From Aeromicrobium fastidiosum (GTDB lineage Bacteria > Actinomycetota > Actinomycetes > Propionibacteriales > Nocardioidaceae): a stretch of 64,000 bases of DNA. The DNA is taken from assembly GCF_017876595.1 (NCBI RefSeq), contig NZ_JAGIOG010000001.1:1426001-1490000 (forward strand), given 5' to 3'. The notes under the pieces are model-generated. The model was not told the DNA's origin. It ran no database searches and saw only the letters and a program-made list of their open reading frames with translations. Below are positions 16,595 to 23,701 of the stretch, piece after piece. Both the position numbers and the translations under genes were made by a program. The first letter of the stretch is position 1, and each line of letters starts with the position of its first letter.

Positions 16595-19500
16595 AGGTGA
16601 CCGCCGTCTGCAGGTGCGGCCGATTCGTCGAGCACCTCGGTCATCACGTCCTCGATGCTGGCGGCGAGCCGCGCGATGTCGGAGGGGTCCCACCGACCCG
16701 TCGAGTACTTGAGCGACACCTCGAGTTCGCCGTCGACGATGTCGCCCTCGACCATGAGCAGGTATCGCTCGCGCTGGCGAGGGGACCGGTGCGCGCCGAA
16801 GTCTTCCGTCGCCGGCCGCAGGACCTGCTCGGTCGCGCGTTGTTCGAGCCGCAGCAGGTGACCGCGGAAGTTGAGCCGGACCGCCGGTCGCGGCAGTGAC
16901 GACAGCTGCTGGCGCACGTCGGCGTCCGGGGAGCAGAACCGGAGGGCGTCGAAGCCGTATCGCCGGACGGGGATCTGTGCGAGCTGGCCGAAAGCGGCGT
17001 CGAAGGCACGCCGCCCGGAGCCCTGCCAGTCGACGACGACTGGAAAGGTGCTCTGGACGTAGGCCACGGTGCGCGACAGATCGAGATCGCCCACCGCGAT
17101 GTCGCGGCTGTGCGCGTACACGTCGACGCCGTGCGTGGTCTCGCCGGACCAGCGGGCCAGCCCGCCGGCCAGGCAGCACAGCACGAACGCATGGGTCGGG
17201 ATGTCCTGACGGCCCAGCTCGGTCATCGTCGAGGTCAGCTTGGCCGAGAGCCGGAACCGGTCGGTGCGCAGGGTGGGCAGGCGGTCGTCGTCGTCGCGTG
17301 TGGCACGCAGGGCGGCGAACGGGCGGGTCGACGTCGCCCAGTCGCGTGCGTCCTGGCGGGCTTCTGCGGTGGTGAGCCAGGTCGTCAGCGCCTCGCCCAC
17401 GGCGCGGGGACCGGTCACGGCCGACGTCACGTGGGCACCGGCCAGCAGGTTCTCGAGATCGTCCACGAGCAGGCCCACGGAGACGCCGTCGAGCACGAAG
17501 TGGTGCACGGTCAGCAGCATCCGCGCCGAGCCGTCGCCCAGCTCGAGCACCAGCAGCTGCAGCACCCGACCCGTGGACAGCGACAGCGAGGTCTGAGCGT
17601 CAGCGAGGTGCTGCTCGACGGTCGAGCGCTGCTCCGACGGCGGGACGTCGCGAAGATCGACGACGCGGACGGCATCGCGTGCCCCCTCGATGTCGTTGGT
17701 GCCGAGTCGGACCGACCCGTCGTCCAGCAGCGCCGTTCGCAGGGCAGGGTGGCGCTCCCGTAGCGACTGCACGACACCGACGAGCTCGTCGACGTCGCGT
17801 CCGGGGTCGGTGGAGAACAACGCGTTCAGGCAGAACTGGTCTGGATCGACCAGAGGACCGTCGTGCAGCCATCGGTGCTGCGCAGGCAGCATCGCAACGG
17901 GACCAGCTTCCTCGGGAGCCCGGCTCGCGGCACCATCGGACCGCTCGATCGCCCGGTCGACGGCTGCCCGCGCAGTTCGGGCGTGCAGGAGATCGGTGGG
18001 TCGCAGGGGAAGTCCGGAGTCGCGGGCATGAGCACTGATCCGCATCGCCATGAGGGAGTCGCCGCCGGCCCCGATGAAGTCGTCGTCGGGGCCGATGCCG
18101 GGATCGAGCAGCAGCTCACGCATGAGCCCGACGACGACGCTCAGCGGGTCGTCGCCGACCGACGACGGCACGGCCGCGGGACGGCTCAGCCGATCGGCGG
18201 CGCGGCGACGATCGATCTTCCCGGACGTGGTCAGGGGCAACGAGTCGGTCACGCTGATGACAGTGGGCACGAGGTAGCTCGGCACCCGCCCCCCGATCTC
18301 ACGGCGGATCGACTCGCTGGTCAGGCCGCTCGATCCGGTGACCGCGGCACCCAGGACGCTGCCGCCGGCACCGTCGTCCAGGACGAAGGCGACCGCGGCC
18401 GTGACCCCGTTGGCCTCGAGGAGGTGACGGTCGATCTCCTCGAGCTCGATGCGGTGCCCGCGGACCTTGACCTGGTTGTCGACACGACCAAGGAACTCGA
18501 GCTGCCCGGTGGAGTGCTCGACGACGAGGTCGCCGGTGCGATACATGCGGGTGCCGCTGTCGCTCCACGGGTCGGGGCGGAAACGGTCGGCGGTCTGGTC
18601 AGGGTCGTCGAGGTAGCCGTCGGCCAGGGTCGAGCCGCCGATCCAGAGCTCGCCGGGGTCGCCGGCCGTGGTCGGCCTGCCCTCGGCGTCCACGACATGC
18701 GCGACACGGTCGCCGACCGCGGTCCCGATCGGCAACCCCGCCGAGGTTGGAAGCGGGTCATGGGGTCCGATGGTGAAGGCCGTGGCAGTGACGACGGCCT
18801 CTGTCGGTCCGTACCCGTTGACGAGGGTGGTGTGGCCCAGGGCCGAGGCGCGGTGCGCCGCGAGATCGAGCGCGGTCGCGTTCTCACCACCGATGACCAC
18901 GATCGCCACGCCGGCGAAGAGGGGCGCATCGGCGGGCGTGAGGGTCTGGCACGCCAGACGCCAGTAGGCGGTGGGAAGCTGTAGGACGGTGACACCCAGC
19001 GACGAGGTCACGTCCCCGAGCTCGGCGACGTCGGGGACGGGTCCCTCGAAGAAGGCGACCGTGCCGCCCGCGACGAGCGTCGGCCAGATCTCCTCCTGTG
19101 CCACGTCGAAGGCGATGCTCGCGAACTGCAGGACGACCGAGCCGCTCGAGAGGCCGAGGAGACCGATGATGTCATCGGTGTGCCGACGGAGTGCGTCGTG
19201 GCCGACGACAACCCCCTTCGGAGACCCGGTCGAGCCGGACGTGTAGATGACGTAGGCGGCGTCGCGCGGGACCTTGGTGGTGTCGAGCCCCCGCACGGCA
19301 AGTCCGGTCTCGATCGTCGCGGCGGCACCGGAGCGACTGAGGATCTCGGCGCGGCGTTCGTCAGGAGTCGACTGGTCGATCGGGACGAAGGCCGCTCCGC
19401 TCAACCAGGTGCCCAGCATCGCGACCACGACGTCGGGCCCGCGGGGCACCTGGACCGCCACGAGGTCGGCCTCGCGCACGCCGACCTCGCGGAGCTGTCG

Positions 19501-19668
19501 AGACATGGCAATGGCGCGGTCCCAGAGCTCCGAAGCCGTGACCGACACGGACGAGGTCGTGAGGGCGACGGAGTCGGGGGCGAATTCCACGCGCTGACGA
19601 AGTGCGCTCAGCACACCTTGACGCCCAGGCGCTTCGCGCCCTGCGCAGGCGTGGTTCGTCAAAGACAT
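16591..19668 (-). CDS. NRPS-like protein, adenylation-carrier-epimerization(-like) architecture
   Basis: This 1025-aa single module activates an amino acid and loads it on its own carrier. Residues about 15-495 are the adenylation domain: YTSGSTGSPKG (142-152), FDVAQEEIW, NGYGPTE (284-290), YRTGDL, GRVDNQVKVRGHRIE and SGK with Lys484. FD at 187-188 gives the Asp typical of alpha-amino acid substrates. The carrier is at 505-575 with phosphopantetheine Ser538 in GGDSL. Residues 590-1025 match an epimerization domain (PAQHRW, HHFVLDG at 722-728, DLDLSRTV, LNFRG), but the usual EGHGRE catalytic motif reads YAHSRD at 851-856. There is no condensation or thioesterase domain. A GGGGGGAA ribosome site precedes ATG 19668. 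It is the first gene of the operon. Confidence 0.9.
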   Translation of the reverse strand: MSLTNHACAGREAPGRQGVLSALRQRVEFAPDSVALTTSSVSVTASELWDRAIAMSRQLREVGVREADLVAVQVPRGPDVVVAMLGTWLSGAAFVPIDQSTPDERRAEILSRSGAAATIETGLAVRGLDTTKVPRDAAYVIYTSGSTGSPKGVVVGHDALRRHTDDIIGLLGLSSGSVVLQFASIAFDVAQEEIWPTLVAGGTVAFFEGPVPDVAELGDVTSSLGVTVLQLPTAYWRLACQTLTPADAPLFAGVAIVVIGGENATALDLAAHRASALGHTTLVNGYGPTEAVVTATAFTIGPHDPLPTSAGLPIGTAVGDRVAHVVDAEGRPTTAGDPGELWIGGSTLADGYLDDPDQTADRFRPDPWSDSGTRMYRTGDLVVEHSTGQLEFLGRVDNQVKVRGHRIELEEIDRHLLEANGVTAAVAFVLDDGAGGSVLGAAVTGSSGLTSESIRREIGGRVPSYLVPTVISVTDSLPLTTSGKIDRRRAADRLSRPAAVPSSVGDDPLSVVVGLMRELLLDPGIGPDDDFIGAGGDSLMAMRISAHARDSGLPLRPTDLLHARTARAAVDRAIERSDGAASRAPEEAGPVAMLPAQHRWLHDGPLVDPDQFCLNALFSTDPGRDVDELVGVVQSLRERHPALRTALLDDGSVRLGTNDIEGARDAVRVVDLRDVPPSEQRSTVEQHLADAQTSLSLSTGRVLQLLVLELGDGSARMLLTVHHFVLDGVSVGLLVDDLENLLAGAHVTSAVTGPRAVGEALTTWLTTAEARQDARDWATSTRPFAALRATRDDDDRLPTLRTDRFRLSAKLTSTMTELGRQDIPTHAFVLCCLAGGLARWSGETTHGVDVYAHSRDIAVGDLDLSRTVAYVQSTFPVVVDWQGSGRRAFDAAFGQLAQIPVRRYGFDALRFCSPDADVRQQLSSLPRPAVRLNFRGHLLRLEQRATEQVLRPATEDFGAHRSPRQRERYLLMVEGDIVDGELEVSLKYSTGRWDPSDIARLAASIEDVMTEVLDESAAPADGGHL

Positions 19669-19778
19669 GTCGGTTCCCCCCGAGGGACACTCTGTCAGAA
19701 GCAATCGTAGGCTAGCAGCGGGCGGAGGCGGCTGCCATGGCAGCCGCCTGGGCGTGCAGCGTCGAGATCGGGGGATCT
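19669..19778. promoter_or_regulatory. Divergent promoter region with 24-bp perfect palindrome
   Basis: This 110-bp space separates the leftward NRPS operon from the rightward dehydrogenase/PPTase pair and must hold both promoters. Positions 19726-19749 form a perfect palindrome with no spacer, half-site AGGCGGCTGCCA, centred on an NcoI-like CCATGG. Its size, symmetry and location suit a dimeric regulator controlling both directions. No cognate regulator gene is in the cluster. A leftward -10-like element is hard to fix. Confidence 0.55.
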
Positions 19779-21053
19779 GTGAAGAGTCATGCTGTGGTGA
19801 TCGGGATGGGCTATGTGGGCCTGCCGCTCGCCATGAACTTGGTCGAGTCGGGGCTGTCGGTGGTTGGTTACGACACCGATGCCGGCGTGGTCGAGAGCCT
19901 CAATGCCGGGTCTTCCCACGTCGACGACGTGAAGGCCGACGCAGTCAGGCGTGCCCTGCAGAGAGGGTTCCGAGCATCTTCGGATCCGTCCGAGATCATC
20001 GACGCCACTGAGGTGATCGTCTGCGTGCCCACGCCGTTGGACGTGGACGGCCAACCGGACCTCCGGCACGTCGAGGCCGCCGCCCGGGCGATCGGTCAGC
20101 ACGTTCGGCCGGGAGCGCTGTGCGTCCTGGAGTCGACCATCTATCCCGGGACCACCGAGAAGATCTTCGCTCCGCTCGTATCGGCCGGCGGGCTCGTCGT
20201 GGGCAGCGACGTCTTCGTCGCCTTCTCTCCGGAGCGCATCGACCCCGGCAATCCCGAGTTCGGGATCCGCAACACGCCGAAGGTGGTCGCAGGCATGACG
20301 CAGGAGTGCACGCGGCGGGCGCGCTCGTTCTACGAGCAGATCGTCTCGACCGTCGTCGAGGCACGTGGCACGAGGGAAGCCGAGATGGCCAAGCTCCTCG
20401 AGAACTCGTTCCGCCACGTCAACATCGCCTTGGTCAACGAGCTGCTTCGCCTGTGCAACGAGCTCGAGATCGACCTGTGGGACGTCATCCGTTGCGCTGA
20501 GACCAAGCCCTTTGGGTTCATGGCGTTTCGGCCCGGCCCAGGCGTGGGCGGGCACTGCATCCCGGTCGACCCCGGATACCTACGACATCACGTCCGCAAG
20601 GAGCTTGGCTCGCCCTTCCGGATGCTTGAGCTGGCGGAGGAGGTCAACGCTGGTGCGCCCCGCTACGTCGTCGAGCGGGTGCAACGCATGCTCAACGACG
20701 CGTCACGGCCGGTGAAGGGTTCATCTCTCCTCCTTGTCGGGGTGACGTACAAGCCGGATGTCGCCGACTGTCGAGAGACTCCGGCAGCTCCCATCGCGCG
20801 GCGGCTCGCGGACTGGGGTGCTGCTGTGCGATTCCACGACCCTCTCGTCGAGTCCTGGAGTCCCTGTCCGGGAGGCGAGCCCGCTCTGCAACGGGTCGAC
20901 GACGTCTACGTCGCGGCGGCCGAGGCCGACCTGGTGGTCCTGCTGCAGCCCCACGCCGAGTACGACTTGGAGAGGCTCGCGGGGTCCAGCGTGCTCCTGC
21001 TGGACACCAGCGGTCGGGTGCAGCAGTGCACGGCAGCCGTCCAGCGGCTGTGA
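19779..21053 (+). CDS. Nucleotide-sugar 6-dehydrogenase (UDP-GlcNAc/ManNAc dehydrogenase type)
   Basis: This 424-aa NAD-dependent dehydrogenase oxidises C6 of a UDP-sugar twice to the uronic acid. It shows the N-terminal VIGMGYVGLPLA loop, VPTPLD, ESTIYPGTTE, FSPERIDPGN, KLLENSFRHVNIALVNE and the catalytic cysteine in GPGVGGHCIPVDP near residue 265; LLVGVTYKPDVADCRETP is the C-terminal UDP-binding domain. These features place it with WbpA/WecC rather than plain UDP-glucose dehydrogenases. GTG 19779, behind GGGGA, begins right at the Rossmann strand. It runs divergently from the NRPS operon and probably provides a uronic acid for its pathway (with WbpB-like Gfo/Idh downstream) or for surface glycans. 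Confidence 0.88.
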   Translation: MKSHAVVIGMGYVGLPLAMNLVESGLSVVGYDTDAGVVESLNAGSSHVDDVKADAVRRALQRGFRASSDPSEIIDATEVIVCVPTPLDVDGQPDLRHVEAAARAIGQHVRPGALCVLESTIYPGTTEKIFAPLVSAGGLVVGSDVFVAFSPERIDPGNPEFGIRNTPKVVAGMTQECTRRARSFYEQIVSTVVEARGTREAEMAKLLENSFRHVNIALVNELLRLCNELEIDLWDVIRCAETKPFGFMAFRPGPGVGGHCIPVDPGYLRHHVRKELGSPFRMLELAEEVNAGAPRYVVERVQRMLNDASRPVKGSSLLLVGVTYKPDVADCRETPAAPIARRLADWGAAVRFHDPLVESWSPCPGGEPALQRVDDVYVAAAEADLVVLLQPHAEYDLERLAGSSVLLLDTSGRVQQCTAAVQRL

Positions 21054-21096
21054 CCGCGTCGTCGTCAGACCCCCGGCCAGCGGTCGAGGAGGTGTA

Positions 21097-21723
21097 GTGG
21101 ACCAGCAGGCGGTGTGGCGGTTCGTGCCTGTCGCCGAGGTTGGCGACGCTCTCGTGGCGCTGTCGTGCGCGGAGTCGAGCAGGGCTGCCCTGTTCAGGCA
21201 TCAGACCGACCGCACGGCGTACGTGGCGGCGCACCGACTCGTCCGGGAGTGTGCCGGAGCTCTTCTCGGAGTGACGGCGGGGAGCCTGGTGGTGGAGTCG
21301 TCATGCCCCGACTGCGGCAGCGACGAGCACGGCGTCCCTCGCCTCGCCGGGCGCGGTGACGTGTCGATCAGTCTGAGTCACACGCGAGGGCATGTGGCGG
21401 CGGTCGCGCACTGGGTCGGCTGCGGCATCGACGTCGAGCGCCTCGATCGTCCGGGACCTCCGCGGTCGGCTCTGACTGTCCGTGAGCAGGGGTGGATCGA
21501 CTCTCAGGAGGAGCCTCGAGCCTCAGCCATTCGGGTATGGGTACGCAAGGAGGCACTCATCAAGTCTGGCGTCGGCACCCTCGATGCCGCCCGTAGTGTC
21601 GAGGTCGTCGATCGTAGAGGTTTGCGTGACACGGTGAACAGGAAGGTCGTCCACGAGTGGTCGGTGCCAGGCGCCGTGGGAGCGGTGGCCCTCGGGTTGC
21701 GATCGCAGTATGGGTTGGAATAG
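21097..21723 (+). CDS. 4'-phosphopantetheinyl transferase (Sfp type)
   Basis: This 208-aa transferase moves phosphopantetheine from CoA to a carrier serine. It contains CPDCGSDEHGVPRL, SISLSHTRGHVAAV, the metal site GIDVERL (GxDxE) and RVWVRKEALIKSGVGTL (WxxKEAxxK), all hallmarks of Sfp-type enzymes. GTG 21097 was chosen for the strong GAGGAGGT ribosome site 4 nt upstream. It follows the sugar dehydrogenase by 43 nt and is probably cotranscribed with it. The NRPS-like protein across the divergent promoter has the only carrier domain in the window, so it is the likely client (inference). Confidence 0.9.
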   Translation: MDQQAVWRFVPVAEVGDALVALSCAESSRAALFRHQTDRTAYVAAHRLVRECAGALLGVTAGSLVVESSCPDCGSDEHGVPRLAGRGDVSISLSHTRGHVAAVAHWVGCGIDVERLDRPGPPRSALTVREQGWIDSQEEPRASAIRVWVRKEALIKSGVGTLDAARSVEVVDRRGLRDTVNRKVVHEWSVPGAVGAVALGLRSQYGLE

Positions 21724-21738
21724 GCCCTCTAACAGGGC
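21724..21738 (-). terminator. Short hairpin between PPTase and tRNA-Ser
   Basis: GCCCT-CTAAC-AGGGC forms a 5-bp stem with a 5-base loop just after the PPTase stop and just downstream of the tRNA-Ser 3' end on the other strand. It could terminate either transcript; there is no strong U tract. Confidence 0.35.
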
Positions 21739-21742
21739 GCTG

Positions 21743-21830
21743 TGGCGGAGGATAGGGGATTCGAACCCCTGAGAGCTTTCACTCAACCCGCTTTCCAAGC
21801 GAGCGCACTAGGCCACTATGCGAATCCTCC
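21743..21830 (-). tRNA. tRNA-Ser (anticodon GGA)
   Basis: Read on the minus strand, the 88-nt gene starts GGAGGATTCGCATAG, has anticodon stem CTCGC/GCGGG with loop TTGGAAA (anticodon GGA), a long class II variable arm as expected for Ser, a T arm containing GGTTCGAATCC, and an acceptor stem GGAGGAT/ATCCTCC. The discriminator G is followed by an encoded CCA. It lies 10 nt downstream of the DUF2142 gene on the same strand. Confidence 0.95.
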
Positions 21831-21840
21831 GTCGAAGAGG

Positions 21841-23499
21841 CTACCCGTTCGACTCGAGGCCCGGTGAACCGGGAGGGTCCCCGGCGTCGCGGCTCGCGTG
21901 AGCGCCGCCGACCTCGCGATCGTCCGGCTCTGTCGCCGCCGTTCGTGCGTCGACGAGAGCGCGGCGGTGTCCCGCGTCGGTGCCGGGAGCAGCGCCGTCG
22001 ACGGGCAGACCGGCCACGTCGCCGTCGCCGAGCGGCGAGAAGGTGTTCAGCACGAGCCAGACCACAGCGGCGAAGGCCAGGGAGCCTGCCATCCACACTG
22101 CCATCGGGGTGATCGGGAGATTCCACCACCACTCACGACCGGCGTCCAGGTCGATGCTGACGACGTCGAGGCCCGTGACGTAGCGACGGATGGCGGTGTG
22201 GAGCGCGAAGGAGTTCGCCGCGCCCAGAGCGACCGTCACGAGGGCGATCTGGCCTCGACTCGGAACGTACGAACCTGCCTTCGTGACGAGCAGGGTCATG
22301 CCGGTCAGCATCACGACGATCGGCACGAGGTAGCGGGGCTGCACGCCCTGACCGATGAGCAGGTGCGAGCGCGTGACCAGGAACAGCGGGTAGGTGACCA
22401 GCGCAGCGGCGAGGAGGGCCATGGCGGTCATCTGTCGACGACTGCCGTTGCGGAGGGCCACGAACAGCAGCGCGGCCCAGGGCAGGAGCGATCCGACCAG
22501 CACGACGGGTGGCAGCGGCGTGTCGACCCAGCCGAGAGGCCATCCGCCCCACACGCCCGTCCACATGACCGGTAGGTTCTGGACGTTGTTCCACAGCAGG
22601 GCAGGGCTGCTGAGGTCGCTCGGGGCCATCTGCGCGCCGAAGGCGTCGACGGCGGCGGCCGACTGCTTGGCGGTCAGGAACACGAACAGTGACGCCACGC
22701 CGATGACCGAGCCCGTGGCGAGTGCCGTCTTCGATCGCAGGACATCGCGTGGGCGCATGATGAAGACGAGTGCGACGGCCATGAGGGTGAACAGGCAGGA
22801 GTCCGTCCGCGATCCGACTCCCATGGTTGCCGTCAGTATCGCCGTGATCACCAGAGCTGGGCGGCGCCATCCGACGGCATCGGGCAGCGCGTACAAGCAG
22901 ACCCACAGCGTGCCCGCGCTGACGATCGTCCAGCCCGAAGGGTTGATCGACGAGATCATCCAGATGCCCAGCGGCACCGACGCGAGCACGAAGGTCCAGG
23001 CGGTGACGCGACGCAGCATGGGAGGCACGAGAGCCATGACGGCCGCGACGATGACCAGGAAGGTCAGCACGTTGAACGCCCGCATCGTGAGCACCGACTT
23101 GCTGATGTCGTCTCCGACGAACGTGTGCATCACGGCGTAGTAGACCGGCGGGTAGTCGCCCCTGAAATTGCCTCGATCCGTCTCGAAGGTCGGCTTCGGG
23201 TCGTCGCCGTAGTCGGTGCCGAGGCAGTCGGCGCTCTCGGCCGGCTTCGTGGCGAAGCACTGGGCACCGGTCACGAGGCCTTCAGGGACGGTGCGCCGGT
23301 CGCTGCTCGCACCCTTGGCGCAGTGGGCGTCGGTGCCCTGGCCGCACCAGATGCTGGCGAGGTGGAAGTCCTCGTCGGGCGTGGAGCCGGCCGGCCCCGA
23401 CAGGGACCAGGCCCCGGCAGCGATGCCGGCGAGCACGAGGATGACGATGAACACCGGCCAGGTCCTGGTCGTCGAGGCGCGACGAGGCTGGGAAGACAT
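21841..23499 (-). CDS. DUF2142-type multi-spanning membrane protein
   Basis: This 552-aa integral membrane protein has an N-terminal anchor at about residues 14-34, a large outward loop with several Cys (residues 50-120) containing a GSTPDEDFHLA motif, then about nine to ten more hydrophobic helices and a Pro/Asp/Arg-rich cytoplasmic tail. The PDExxH segment after the first helix and overall plan match DUF2142 proteins, which resemble GT-C glycosyltransferases; a role in cell-surface glycan assembly is a guess. ATG 23499 is the first start after the upstream SRP RNA region and begins a short basic leader before helix 1. Confidence 0.75.
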   Translation of the reverse strand: MSSQPRRASTTRTWPVFIVILVLAGIAAGAWSLSGPAGSTPDEDFHLASIWCGQGTDAHCAKGASSDRRTVPEGLVTGAQCFATKPAESADCLGTDYGDDPKPTFETDRGNFRGDYPPVYYAVMHTFVGDDISKSVLTMRAFNVLTFLVIVAAVMALVPPMLRRVTAWTFVLASVPLGIWMISSINPSGWTIVSAGTLWVCLYALPDAVGWRRPALVITAILTATMGVGSRTDSCLFTLMAVALVFIMRPRDVLRSKTALATGSVIGVASLFVFLTAKQSAAAVDAFGAQMAPSDLSSPALLWNNVQNLPVMWTGVWGGWPLGWVDTPLPPVVLVGSLLPWAALLFVALRNGSRRQMTAMALLAAALVTYPLFLVTRSHLLIGQGVQPRYLVPIVVMLTGMTLLVTKAGSYVPSRGQIALVTVALGAANSFALHTAIRRYVTGLDVVSIDLDAGREWWWNLPITPMAVWMAGSLAFAAVVWLVLNTFSPLGDGDVAGLPVDGAAPGTDAGHRRALVDARTAATEPDDREVGGAHASRDAGDPPGSPGLESNG

Positions 23500-23581
23500 G
23501 GGCGCGAGTCTATCCGCGCGCACCCCCGTGGGCGGTCCGCTCACCCGGGTTGGGGCCGGGGGGATGCCTCCGTATGATGGG

Positions 23582-23676
23582 GGCCAGCCCCTCGCGTGGC
23601 GACACATCACCCAACTCCCCCAGGGCCGGAAGGCAGCAAGGGTCAGTGAGCTCTGTCGGGTACGCGAGGGGTCCTT
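23582..23676 (+). ncRNA. ffs: Signal recognition particle RNA, small bacterial type
   Basis: The conserved apical SRP loop is present: CAGGGCCGGAAGGCAGCAAG (23631 onward), which binds Ffh, followed by GGGTCAGTGAGCTCTGTCGGGT as in actinobacterial 4.5S RNAs. The closing stem pairs CCCCTCGCGT (23588-23597) with ACGCGAGGGG (23662-23671). Ends are approximate. In related genomes ffs commonly precedes dnaX; here it is about 7 kb from dnaX on the same strand. Confidence 0.93.
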
Positions 23677-23701
23677 CACGTCCCGGACCGCACGCCGGCG
23701 C

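Noticed and set aside
17860-19668. Reading of the NRPS third domain as a condensation domain
   Set aside because: HHxxxDG occurs in both types, but DLDLSRTV, LNFRG and PAQHRW follow the epimerization pattern, so it was named epimerization-like.
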